From an uncultured bacterium (GTDB lineage: Bacteria > Cyanobacteriota > Vampirovibrionia > Gastranaerophilales > Gastranaerophilaceae): a stretch of DNA of 7,708 bases. Location of the stretch: NCBI GenBank assembly GCA_900551675.1, contig URXH01000083.1:1-7708 (forward strand), written 5' to 3'. Shown here piece after piece: positions 1 through 6,056 of the stretch (position 1 is the stretch's first letter; every line of letters begins with the position of its first letter). The position numbers were made by a program, and so were the translations under genes. The notes beneath the pieces were generated by a model. The model was not told where the DNA came from. It saw nothing but the letters and a program-made list of their open reading frames with translations, and made no database searches.

Positions 1-44
<44 letters not shown>

Positions 45-87
45 CAATCTAAAAACACAGAAACTTACTCTATTAGAAGTGGACGAG

Positions 88-108
88 ATGCTGAAATAAA
101 TTCAGCAT
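88..108. repeat. Small intergenic palindrome, CTGAA-N5-TTCAG type (copy 1)
   Basis: A perfect 8-bp inverted repeat, ATGCTGAA (88-95) and TTCAGCAT (101-108), encloses a 5-nt loop, ATAAA. It shares the core CTGAA-N5-TTCAG with the element at 130-148. Short palindromes of this kind are dispersed between genes in many bacterial genomes. No U-tract follows on either strand, so it does not look like an intrinsic terminator. Confidence 0.6.
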
Positions 109-129
109 GACGGACTGTATTTTGTGTGC

Positions 130-148
130 TCCTGAACTTGTTTCAGGA
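130..148. repeat. Small intergenic palindrome, CTGAA-N5-TTCAG type (copy 2)
   Basis: TCCTGAA (130-136) and TTCAGGA (142-148) form a 7-bp perfect stem around the loop CTTGT. It has the same core and loop length as the element at 88-108, about 41 bp away. The sequence resembles a common intergenic palindrome with the core CTGAACTTGTTTCAG that I recall from several unrelated genomes. Confidence 0.6.
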
Positions 149-159
149 TCTTATTATTA

Positions 160-217
160 CCCTCTCCCTTACTCCATCTTCCAAGAGAGGGAAATAGGCA
201 CCCCAAAGGGCGAGAGG
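160..217. repeat. Imperfect intergenic palindrome, CCCTCTC...GAGAGGG
   Basis: CCCTCTC at 160-166 is perfectly complementary to GAGAGGG at 185-191, with an 18-nt loop. The arm 161-170 can alternatively pair with 206-217, leaving a 2-nt bulge. The pattern resembles widespread intergenic repeats built from CCCTCTCCC and GGGCGAGGG arms. It lies in a gene-free stretch with the two smaller palindromes. Bases 218-243 show nothing further. Confidence 0.45.
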
Positions 218-243
218 ATGGAAAACCTTTTACTATAAATCCA

Positions 244-276
244 TAAAAAAGAACCCCGCCCAAACGGAGTCCTTTT
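244..276 (-). terminator. Intrinsic terminator of the rpmI-rplT transcript
   Basis: On the minus strand an 8-bp stem, GGACTCCG (272-265) with CGGGGTTC (258-251), closes a 6-nt loop. Two of the pairs are G-T wobbles. Six T follow directly (250-245). It starts 28 nt after the rplT stop codon, as expected for a rho-independent terminator ending this operon. Confidence 0.85.
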
Positions 277-300
277 ATTTAAATACAATAAATATTAAAA

Positions 301-651
301 CTATTTTGCTGACTTTGCAGCTTCAAATACAACCGTAAATGCTTCAGGATCTCTTACTGCCATATCAGCAAGCATTTTTCTGTTTACGGTAATATTTGCT
401 TTTTTGCAGGCATTAACAAATCTTGAATAGCTCATACCGCGTTCTCTAACTGCTGCATTAATTCTTACAATCCACAAACGACGCATATTGCGTTTTGTAG
501 TACGTCTGTCTCTGTAAGCATATTTTAAAGCTTTCATAACGGCAATATTAGCAACTTTAAATATTCTGCTTCTTGCGCCGATAAAGCCTTTAGCTAATTT
601 TAATATTTTTTTATGTCTTTTGCGTAATACATTACCACGTTTTACTCTCAT
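301..651 (-). CDS. rplT: 50S ribosomal protein L20
   Basis: L20 binds 23S rRNA early in assembly of the large ribosomal subunit, and in several bacteria it also represses its own operon. The protein has 116 residues, the usual family length. It shows the basic N-terminus (MRVKRG, then RKRHKKILKLAKGF), the YAYRDRR block near residues 45-51, LWIVRINAA near 59-67 and the C-terminal NRKMLADMAVRDPEAF stretch. These motifs look closest to cyanobacterial L20. The ATG start is supported by GGAGG (659-663) seven bases upstream, and this site overlaps the rpmI stop codon. The gap to rpmI is only 11 nt, so the two are cotranscribed and probably translationally coupled. A terminator follows at 244-276. 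Confidence 0.98.
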   Translation of the reverse strand: MRVKRGNVLRKRHKKILKLAKGFIGARSRIFKVANIAVMKALKYAYRDRRTTKRNMRRLWIVRINAAVRERGMSYSRFVNACKKANITVNRKMLADMAVRDPEAFTVVFEAAKSAK

Positions 652-662
652 TTACCTGCCTC

Positions 663-872
663 CTATCTTGCATACTTTCTGTAGGGTAACTCTTTTGAAA
701 TCAATTTGAAATGTGATTCAGAAATTGAAATCATTTTGAAAATTCTGCGTTTTCTGGAAGCAGATTTGTGCTGAAGCAAGTGGCCTATGCCTGCCTGTCT
801 TCTGACAATTTTGCCTGTTGCAGTAACTTTGTAGCGTTTTGCAGCAGACTTGTGTGTTTTCATTTTTGGCAT
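663..872 (-). CDS. rpmI: 50S ribosomal protein L35
   Basis: L35 is a small basic protein of the large ribosomal subunit. The 69-residue product begins MPKMKTHKSAAKRYKVTATGK, typical of the family, continues with RRQAGIGHLLQHKSASRKRR, and ends in the LPY motif followed by five extra residues (RKYAR). That makes it slightly longer than the usual 64-66. AGAGGA (877-882) precedes the ATG by four bases. It is the first gene of rpmI-rplT. No infC lies upstream; that position is taken by an unrelated hydrolase gene, so the pair has its own promoter (957-985). The leader carries a terminator-like hairpin (912-948), which suggests control by premature termination or by L20 feedback. Confidence 0.98.
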   Translation of the reverse strand: MPKMKTHKSAAKRYKVTATGKIVRRQAGIGHLLQHKSASRKRRIFKMISISESHFKLISKELPYRKYAR

Positions 873-911
873 TTTGTCCTCTTTCTGTGCATTGCACGGT
901 TAAGTCTCAAT

Positions 912-948
912 AAAAAAGCTTGTGGCATACCAAAGCCATAAAACTTTT
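912..948 (-). terminator. Terminator-like hairpin in the rpmI leader (attenuator candidate)
   Basis: On the minus strand AAAAGTTT (948-941) pairs with AAGCTTTT (922-915), including one G-T pair. After a small internal loop, TGGC pairs with GCCA, leaving an 8-nt loop. The T-run extends to 912, giving six T in a row (917-912). It lies downstream of the promoter at 957-985 and about 40 nt before the rpmI ATG, so it would act on the ribosomal transcript. It could instead, or also, terminate the hydrolase gene that stops at 1004. The plus-strand T-run is weaker, so the minus direction is favoured. Confidence 0.65.
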
Positions 949-969
949 GCGTAACAATTATATTACGCA
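948..969. promoter_or_regulatory. Inverted repeat around the rpmI -10 box, operator candidate
   Basis: TGCGTAA (948-954) and TTACGCA (963-969) are perfect 7-bp inverted arms separated by 8 bp. The -10 hexamer (957-962) lies in the spacer. A dyad at this position would let a bound dimer block RNA polymerase. No regulator can be assigned. Confidence 0.4.
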
Positions 970-985
970 CAATTTTGATTTGCAA
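957..985 (-). promoter_or_regulatory. Sigma70-type promoter of rpmI-rplT
   Basis: On the minus strand a -35 TTGCAA (985-980) and a perfect -10 TATAAT (962-957) are separated by exactly 17 bp. Transcription should start near 950, giving a leader of roughly 75 nt before the rpmI ATG. The hexamers and spacing are identical to those of the promoter at 1819-1847. Confidence 0.75.
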
Positions 986-1003
986 GCTTAATGTTAAAAA
1001 TAA

Positions 1004-1795
1004 TTAATCAACGTTTATTCTTAGGCCTGAATATACTTCTTTTATTTTAACATATTCAGAAAGAACAATTTTTGAATTCAAATCACAGCAATGACAGGGG
1101 TAGAAGTTTTTAATATTCAAATCTCTCAAATATATACCGAGTTCGCGTATTTTGTATTCTGTTTTATTAGCAAGAAATATACCACCGATAAAAGTATCAA
1201 TACGAGATTCGCCGGTAACTTTTTTTGCATATTCTATTATATTAGGAATTCCCATATGACAGCATCCCGCAACGATAATAAGTCCGTTCTCCCCTTTATA
1301 AACAAGAACTGTTTCATCTTTGTATTTATAATCAGTATTAAAATACTTCGGAATTTCACCTAAAAAGAGAAGTTTCGGCGTAATCCAGCGGGGTTCTCTT
1401 GTGTATTCAACATCAAAGATATCGCACAACTTGCCGGCATCACCAGGAAAACCGACATTTTCTGATTTTTCGTTCAACTTCGGTTCAAATGCATCAGGAT
1501 GAGTAATTATTGTTTTCAAATTAAGACTTATACCTGCCATAAGCATCTTGCGGTATAAAGATTCGAGACGTAAAAGCCCGCCTGTATGATCTTTATGCCC
1601 GTGCGACAGAATTATTTCATTTACATCTGCAAGGTCAAGTCCGAGTTTATATGCATTTTTTATAAATGCATCACTGTAACCACAGTCAAACAAGACTTTA
1701 TGAAAATCATTTTCAAGCAGAACAGAAAAACCCGGCTCGCCGAGTAAAAAGTAATTTGTCTTACAATTGTTGTCAACAAGAACAGTTAGATCCAT
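1004..1795 (-). CDS. Metallo-beta-lactamase-fold hydrolase, COG1237-like
   Basis: The 263-residue protein is a member of the MBL superfamily. Its metal-binding motif is HGHKDH (H65, H67, D69, H70), followed by TGG. Further candidate ligands are H180 in GCCH and H235 in PCHCCD. The short N-terminus (DLTVLVDNN), the DET motif at 160-162 and GCCHMGI point to the COG1237 group, named after an archaeal dihydropterin ribofuranosyl-aminobenzene phosphate synthase. Its bacterial members mostly have no established substrate, so I assign none. Extra cysteines sit beside the ligands (C178, C179, C234, C236, C237). There is no signal peptide, so it is probably cytoplasmic. GAGG lies five bases before the ATG, and a strong promoter precedes the gene, so it is probably a separate transcript. 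It is not a beta-lactam resistance enzyme. Confidence 0.88.
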   Translation of the reverse strand: MDLTVLVDNNCKTNYFLLGEPGFSVLLENDFHKVLFDCGYSDAFIKNAYKLGLDLADVNEIILSHGHKDHTGGLLRLESLYRKMLMAGISLNLKTIITHPDAFEPKLNEKSENVGFPGDAGKLCDIFDVEYTREPRWITPKLLFLGEIPKYFNTDYKYKDETVLVYKGENGLIIVAGCCHMGIPNIIEYAKKVTGESRIDTFIGGIFLANKTEYKIRELGIYLRDLNIKNFYPCHCCDLNSKIVLSEYVKIKEVYSGLRINVD

Positions 1796-1818
1796 TAATT
1801 CCTCAAGTATATATACAT

Positions 1819-1847
1819 ATTATAACAGAGATTTTATCAAATTGCAA
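1819..1847 (-). promoter_or_regulatory. Sigma70-type promoter of the MBL-fold gene
   Basis: On the minus strand -35 TTGCAA (1847-1842) and -10 TATAAT (1824-1819) are 17 bp apart. The start should fall near 1812, giving a leader of about 17 nt. A 10-bp palindrome, GTATATATAC (1808-1817), lies at the expected start site. No convincing terminator separates this promoter from the nadE stop at 1876, so some read-through from the upstream operon is possible. Confidence 0.75.
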
Positions 1848-1875
1848 TATTTACATATTACCGGAATAAAAAATA

Positions 1876-3279
1876 TCAATAAAACCTCTGAACAACCGGC
1901 AGATTTACACCGTTGCAGAATGAACGTTCGGTAAGTCTTACCCCGAGACATCCCTGATGACGTTTAAACTGCATTCTGTAAATCTTTCTAATTGTTTCAT
2001 CAACAACGGCTTTATCATATTTTTTAGAAATATCTTCCGCTGATTTGTTTTCTTCAAGGTACATTTCTATAATATCGTCAAGCACCGCATACTGAGGAAG
2101 TCTGTCCTGATCTTTCTGTCCCGGATGAAGTTCCGCTGACGGTGCTTTATCAATAATTTCCTGAGGTATAATTTCTCTATCTCTGTTTATATAATTCGAA
2201 ACTTTATAAACATTAGTTTTTGTCAAATCGCAAATCATATTAAATCCGCCAGCCAGATCTCCGTATAAAGTACCAAACCCCATGGCACTTTCAGACTTAT
2301 TGCCTGTTGACAGCAAAAGCATGTTTTCTCTGTTTGAATAAAACATTAAAATCAAACCGCGCAATCTTGCCTGCAAATTTTCTTCCGCAAGGTCATGGAG
2401 CCTTTCTCTCTTTTTCATAAATTCGTCAAACAAAGGAGTAATCGGTTCTTTAACAGTTTTAATACCGAGATTTTCAGCAAGATTCAGACTGTCTGTAATA
2501 CTTCCTTCTGACGAAAACATACTCGGCATTAATACTCCAAGAACATTTTCAGCACCTAATGCTTTAACAGCAAGAACTGCAGTCAACGCACTGTCTATTC
2601 CGCCTGACAATCCCAATACAACCTTTTTAAATCCTGTATTTTCACAGTATTCTTTTAGTGCAAATGTCGTTACATCTACAATTTGAGCTTCCAAAGGCTC
2701 ATCAGTAAATTCTACATTCCTTGAAAAATCAACAGTATCAACATCTTCACGGCATACAGGCATCTGCATTACAAGTTCATTATTTGAATTTTTTGCAAAA
2801 CTTCCGCCTGCAAAAACATTTTCATCAGCAATACCTAAAGCATTCACATAAATAAAATCACAACGGGTATTGATACTTTCAACAAACTCTTTATAAGTAT
2901 GCATTGCGTAATATCTGTTTTTTGCAAGAATATATAAATCACAATCAACATCTTCCTCAAAAGTATCGGAAACATATACTTTTTTCCCGCATATATCAAA
3001 TACACCGTAGTCAGCGACTTCAACTTCGCCATTTCTGATTAAGATATCGCCTATAATAATATTCTGCTTATAGTTCTTATCAGCAATCTCTCTATATAAT
3101 TGCGATTGGGCAGACATACATTTTTCATCAAAAACAAGATCTTTTCCGCCTAATTCTTCAACATCTGTCTGCGGAAAAACAATCAAATCACAATCGGAAT
3201 TAATATTCTTAATTATATTATCCAAATTAAATTTGAAATCTGCCGTTTTTAATCTGATTTGTGCTACCGTAATCTTCAT
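1876..3279 (-). CDS. nadE: NAD+ synthetase with a shortened, apparently inactive glutaminase domain
   Basis: The C-terminal half (about 200-467) is the synthetase that amidates nicotinate adenine dinucleotide using ATP. It has the P-loop SGGIDS (225-230), STGNKSE (324-330), the GDLAGGF block (340-346) and SAELHPGQKDQDRLP (381-395). The N-terminal half (1-195) follows the nitrilase fold of glutamine-dependent NadE (AQI at 6-8, VFP at 34-36, FIYVNALG at 142-149, VFAGGSF at 155-161). However, the catalytic Glu of FPE is Gln (Q37). The Lys segment and the ICEDLW-type Cys motif are absent, and the region between about 78 and 112 is some 55 residues shorter than usual. Total length is 467, against roughly 540-580 for typical fused enzymes. 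AGAGGAT precedes the ATG at good spacing. The gene lies 24 nt after ftsQ and closes the operon. The enzyme may use free ammonia or a separate glutaminase. Confidence 0.93.
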   Translation of the reverse strand: MKITVAQIRLKTADFKFNLDNIIKNINSDCDLIVFPQTDVEELGGKDLVFDEKCMSAQSQLYREIADKNYKQNIIIGDILIRNGEVEVADYGVFDICGKKVYVSDTFEEDVDCDLYILAKNRYYAMHTYKEFVESINTRCDFIYVNALGIADENVFAGGSFAKNSNNELVMQMPVCREDVDTVDFSRNVEFTDEPLEAQIVDVTTFALKEYCENTGFKKVVLGLSGGIDSALTAVLAVKALGAENVLGVLMPSMFSSEGSITDSLNLAENLGIKTVKEPITPLFDEFMKKRERLHDLAEENLQARLRGLILMFYSNRENMLLLSTGNKSESAMGFGTLYGDLAGGFNMICDLTKTNVYKVSNYINRDREIIPQEIIDKAPSAELHPGQKDQDRLPQYAVLDDIIEMYLEENKSAEDISKKYDKAVVDETIRKIYRMQFKRHQGCLGVRLTERSFCNGVNLPVVQRFY

Positions 3280-3303
3280 ATTTTTTATCCTCTTTTAAAA
3301 AGT

Positions 3304-4236
3304 TTACTCCAGTTTTAAATAATTAACTTTCTCCCAGCTTAAATCCAAATATTTTACTTTTGAATCAACAAGCTTTACCTGAGGCAAAATTGACGGAATT
3401 CGTTCTATCCGCTTATAAACATTTTCGTCTATTTTACCTATCCTGATGTTAACAGTTTTAATTTTTACATAAACATCATCAGGATTTCTAAAATCTATAT
3501 ATTCAACAGGCTCTTTTGAATAAGTCTCAACATACCTGTTTATTTTTTCAATTTCATGTATTCTTTCTAAATTCCACTTACGGTAGTCATCTCCCCTGTT
3601 ACCGTAAGATAATACTTTTATCGTTTTATAAGACGGATTTAAAGGAAGATATTCATGCCCGATAAGTTTCCCGTCTGTTGTAAAAAACGCGACAGGCGAA
3701 ACTTTTTCATCGGGAGCAATTGTTATAACAGGAATTCTTTCTTTTACAATAATTTGAATTCTTGCAGGAAAAGCGTAACGTCTTATATAAACATCCTCAA
3801 TAGGAGTCAGTTTCATAAGTTCTTTTTTTATAGCATCAGTTCTTGCCATATATATTGGAACATTCGGGACATTGCTGTTTTTTAAAAGAACCAGAATTTT
3901 ATGCGATGGAACAATTTTGTTATTTATAATTTCAACAGCCCTGCCGCCCACGTAGGTAAAAGCCTTTTTGTCCATATACCAGCCTTTACAGCGCAGACCG
4001 TATACAAGAAAGAAAATAAAAAACAAAGAAAGAAAAAATCTCACAAAAGCGCGGAAACGTTCCTGTTTCATACGCCCCTTACGCACAAGACGCTCACGGC
4101 GTTTCTTTTTAACAAGATGCTTTCCGTCATGAATACCTTCTTGTTCTTCAACTTCATTAATTTCTATTGTCTCAGAAAATTCATGGTATTCCGTTATTTC
4201 ATTATCCTGATTATGAGTTATTTCATCATCTGCCAT
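3304..4236 (-). CDS. ftsQ: Cell division protein FtsQ (POTRA domain)
   Basis: FtsQ is a bitopic membrane protein that connects early and late divisome components, working with FtsB and FtsL in better-studied bacteria. The 310-residue product has an acidic cytoplasmic tail (about 4-35), a strongly basic segment (39-60), one membrane span (about 62-81) and a C-terminal extracytoplasmic part. The POTRA-like region includes PIEDVYIRRYAFPARIQIIV (145-164) followed by KERIPV (165-170), the usual FtsQ signature. The assignment rests on this architecture and on its place after ddl, since FtsQ sequences diverge strongly. The start ATG directly follows the ddl TAA with no gap. The nearest Shine-Dalgarno-like AGGA is 12 bases upstream inside ddl, so translation is probably coupled to ddl. 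Confidence 0.88.
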   Translation of the reverse strand: MADDEITHNQDNEITEYHEFSETIEINEVEEQEGIHDGKHLVKKKRRERLVRKGRMKQERFRAFVRFFLSLFFIFFLVYGLRCKGWYMDKKAFTYVGGRAVEIINNKIVPSHKILVLLKNSNVPNVPIYMARTDAIKKELMKLTPIEDVYIRRYAFPARIQIIVKERIPVITIAPDEKVSPVAFFTTDGKLIGHEYLPLNPSYKTIKVLSYGNRGDDYRKWNLERIHEIEKINRYVETYSKEPVEYIDFRNPDDVYVKIKTVNIRIGKIDENVYKRIERIPSILPQVKLVDSKVKYLDLSWEKVNYLKLE

Positions 4237-5187
4237 TTATTTATTCAATCCTGCACTATTCAAAATTAACTGTACCAGATTATCGTAATTTATTCCCATT
4301 GCTGCCGACTGTGCCGGAAGATCACTAACTGTTGTCATTCCTGGGCTTGTATTGATTTCAAGCAGATAAGGAATATCATCTTTCATCATAAAATCAATTC
4401 TTGAAACCCCTCTGCACCCTGCCGTTTCAAATGCTTTTACCGCAGCCTCCTTGACCCGCTTTGTAACATCTTCCGACAACCTGGCAGGACAGATAAATTC
4501 CGACATTCCGCTGGTATATTTTGCCTCGAAATCATACCATTCGGTTTTTGGTCTGATTTCCAAAATTTCAGTTGCAAACGGTTCGCCTTCACACTCCAAC
4601 ACTCCGACAGTTACAAAAAAACCGTCAATAAATTCTTCTATCAAAACATCATCATTATATTTTAGTGCTGTTTCATAGGCGGATTTCAAATCTTCTTTTT
4701 TATCAACCTTTGTCATACCGAAGCTTGATCCCTCGCTTACAGGTTTTACAAAAAGAGGATAAGTTAAATCTTTTGTTTTCTCAAACAAATCATCACCTTT
4801 TTTTACAAAAGCTGATTTTGCCATAACAATAGCAGGATTTGTTGATAAAATTCGTTTTGTGAATTCTTTATTCATACAAAGAGAACTTGCCATAACACCG
4901 CATCCTGTGTATGGAATTCTTAAAATTTCCAAAATTCCTTGAATACAGCCGTCTTCTCCATATTTGCCGTGCAGTGCGTTAAAAGCATAATCATAATTGC
5001 CCTCTTTTAATTTTAAAGCAATATCTTTATCGACAACGACCATTTCGGAATTTTTATATCCGAGTCTTTGCAAAGCATCATAACAGCCTTTGCCTGATCT
5101 CATGGAAACCTCGGCTTCCGATGACATTCCACCGCATAAAACCGCAATTTTTGAATTTTTATCTACAACAGCTTTAATTTCCTGCAT
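4237..5187 (-). CDS. ddl: D-alanine-D-alanine ligase
   Basis: Ddl joins two D-alanines using ATP, supplying the dipeptide that MurF adds to the peptidoglycan precursor. The 316-residue ATP-grasp enzyme has E24 in GGMSSEAEVS (E15 in E. coli DdlB), HGKYGEDG (73-80), K148 with the EGSSFGM loop (S154, equivalent to S150), Y224 in EAKY (equivalent to Y216), and R263, D265, E277 and N279 in SRIDFM...LLEINTSPGMT. The omega-loop tyrosine favours a true D-Ala-D-Ala ligase over a D-Ala-D-Lac (Van-type) ligase. The start is supported by AGAGG six to seven bases upstream, inside murB. The gene overlaps murB by 25 bp and abuts ftsQ, so it sits in the middle of a translationally coupled operon. Confidence 0.97.
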   Translation of the reverse strand: MQEIKAVVDKNSKIAVLCGGMSSEAEVSMRSGKGCYDALQRLGYKNSEMVVVDKDIALKLKEGNYDYAFNALHGKYGEDGCIQGILEILRIPYTGCGVMASSLCMNKEFTKRILSTNPAIVMAKSAFVKKGDDLFEKTKDLTYPLFVKPVSEGSSFGMTKVDKKEDLKSAYETALKYNDDVLIEEFIDGFFVTVGVLECEGEPFATEILEIRPKTEWYDFEAKYTSGMSEFICPARLSEDVTKRVKEAAVKAFETAGCRGVSRIDFMMKDDIPYLLEINTSPGMTTVSDLPAQSAAMGINYDNLVQLILNSAGLNK

Positions 5188-6056
5188 AATTCAACCTCTT
5201 TTTCATTTTTCCCGCCGAGATATCTTACCTCGGGTTTTAATTCTACATTAAACTTTTCTTTTACACGCGAATACATTTCATACATTAATTCTAAAATATC
5301 TAAAGATGTTGCACTCCCGTCATTTATAATAAAGTTTGCGTGATTTTCCCAAACATAAGCACCGCCGATTTTAAGTCCTTTAACTCCGGCCTCGTCCAAA
5401 AGACGCCCAGCAGAATCACCTTCCGGATTTCTGAAAGTACTGCCGCAGTTTGGCAAAGTCAAAGACGGCTGCTTGTTCTGTCTGAAAGATAAATTTTCAT
5501 TCATTTTTTCCTGAATTTTATCTTTTGCACAAGGCTGCAAAGCAAATTCTGCCTCTAATACAGAATAAGGCATCTTCTGGCATATTGATGTTCTGTAGCT
5601 GAACTGCATATCCGCATTTGTAAGGGATATAACACCTTTCTCAGGACAGTAAACCCTTGCTGATCTCAAAACATCCGCAATCATCTGTCCGTGTGCTCCC
5701 GCATTCATAAAGACTTCACCGCCGACAGAGCCGGGAAAAGCTATCATAAATTCAAGCCCGCTCAACCCGTTTTCTAAAACAATTTTTGATAATTTTGTAC
5801 CTCTGACGCCTGCACCTGCAAGTACCCTATTGCCTTCGATCCTTATCCCGTCAATCTTTTTTGTACAGATAACAGCACCGTCATACCCATCTGATGACAC
5901 AAGAATATTGGAAAAATTTCCCGCAACAAATGATTCAGACTCTTTTTCTTTTATCTCGACAAATTCTTCAACCGATTCGGGGAAATACATCCTTGCAATT
6001 TTCCCTCCGATTTTAAAAGATGTCATTTTTTTTATATCATAATCAGTTTGCAGCAC
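5163..6056 (-). CDS. murB: UDP-N-acetylenolpyruvoylglucosamine reductase
   Basis: MurB is the cytoplasmic FAD enzyme that reduces UDP-GlcNAc-enolpyruvate to UDP-MurNAc with NADPH. I favour the GTG at 6054-6056, because AGAGG (6063-6067) lies six bases before it. The longer ATG form from 6077 (304 residues) has no clear Shine-Dalgarno. Numbered from the GTG (297 residues): MTSFKIGG ends at 18, PGSVGG is at 108-113, the YRTS motif carries R155, the proton donor is S206 in NCGSTFRNP, and E276 is in KPEVR. The absence of the extra tyrosine-containing segment suggests a type II MurB. The usual GxGSN loop reads AGNFSN (45-50). About 15 residues follow the normal end, and the last of these overlap ddl and its ribosome-binding site. 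murC overlaps its start. Confidence 0.96.
   Translation of the reverse strand: MLQTDYDIKKMTSFKIGGKIARMYFPESVEEFVEIKEKESESFVAGNFSNILVSSDGYDGAVICTKKIDGIRIEGNRVLAGAGVRGTKLSKIVLENGLSGLEFMIAFPGSVGGEVFMNAGAHGQMIADVLRSARVYCPEKGVISLTNADMQFSYRTSICQKMPYSVLEAEFALQPCAKDKIQEKMNENLSFRQNKQPSLTLPNCGSTFRNPEGDSAGRLLDEAGVKGLKIGGAYVWENHANFIINDGSATSLDILELMYEMYSRVKEKFNVELKPEVRYLGGKNEKEVELCRKLKLL

Noticed and set aside
88..217. CRISPR array
   Set aside because: The palindromes are not identical, are too few, and have no regular spacers.
1004..1795. Antibiotic-resistance metallo-beta-lactamase
   Set aside because: The motifs fit the COG1237 branch of the superfamily, and there is no signal peptide as expected of a periplasmic beta-lactamase.
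1091..1869. Plus-strand open frames opposite the MBL-fold gene
   Set aside because: They are antisense to a gene with clear family motifs and good start signals, show no domain, and have no ribosome-binding site.
2844..3032. 62-codon open frame on the minus strand inside nadE
   Set aside because: It is an alternative frame within the nadE glutaminase-like region. I considered whether it meant a frameshift explaining the lost triad, but its translation contains no ICEDLW or KxxLP motif, and the nadE frame stays recognisable on both sides.
3901..4269. 122-codon open frame on the plus strand
   Set aside because: It lies opposite ftsQ and the end of ddl, has biased low-complexity composition (Phe, Lys, Asn) and no recognisable domain; it mirrors the coding of ftsQ on the other strand.
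4237..5187. Van-type D-Ala-D-Lac ligase (glycopeptide resistance)
   Set aside because: The omega-loop EAKY tyrosine is present and there are no vanH or vanX neighbours; the gene sits in a normal wall-synthesis operon.
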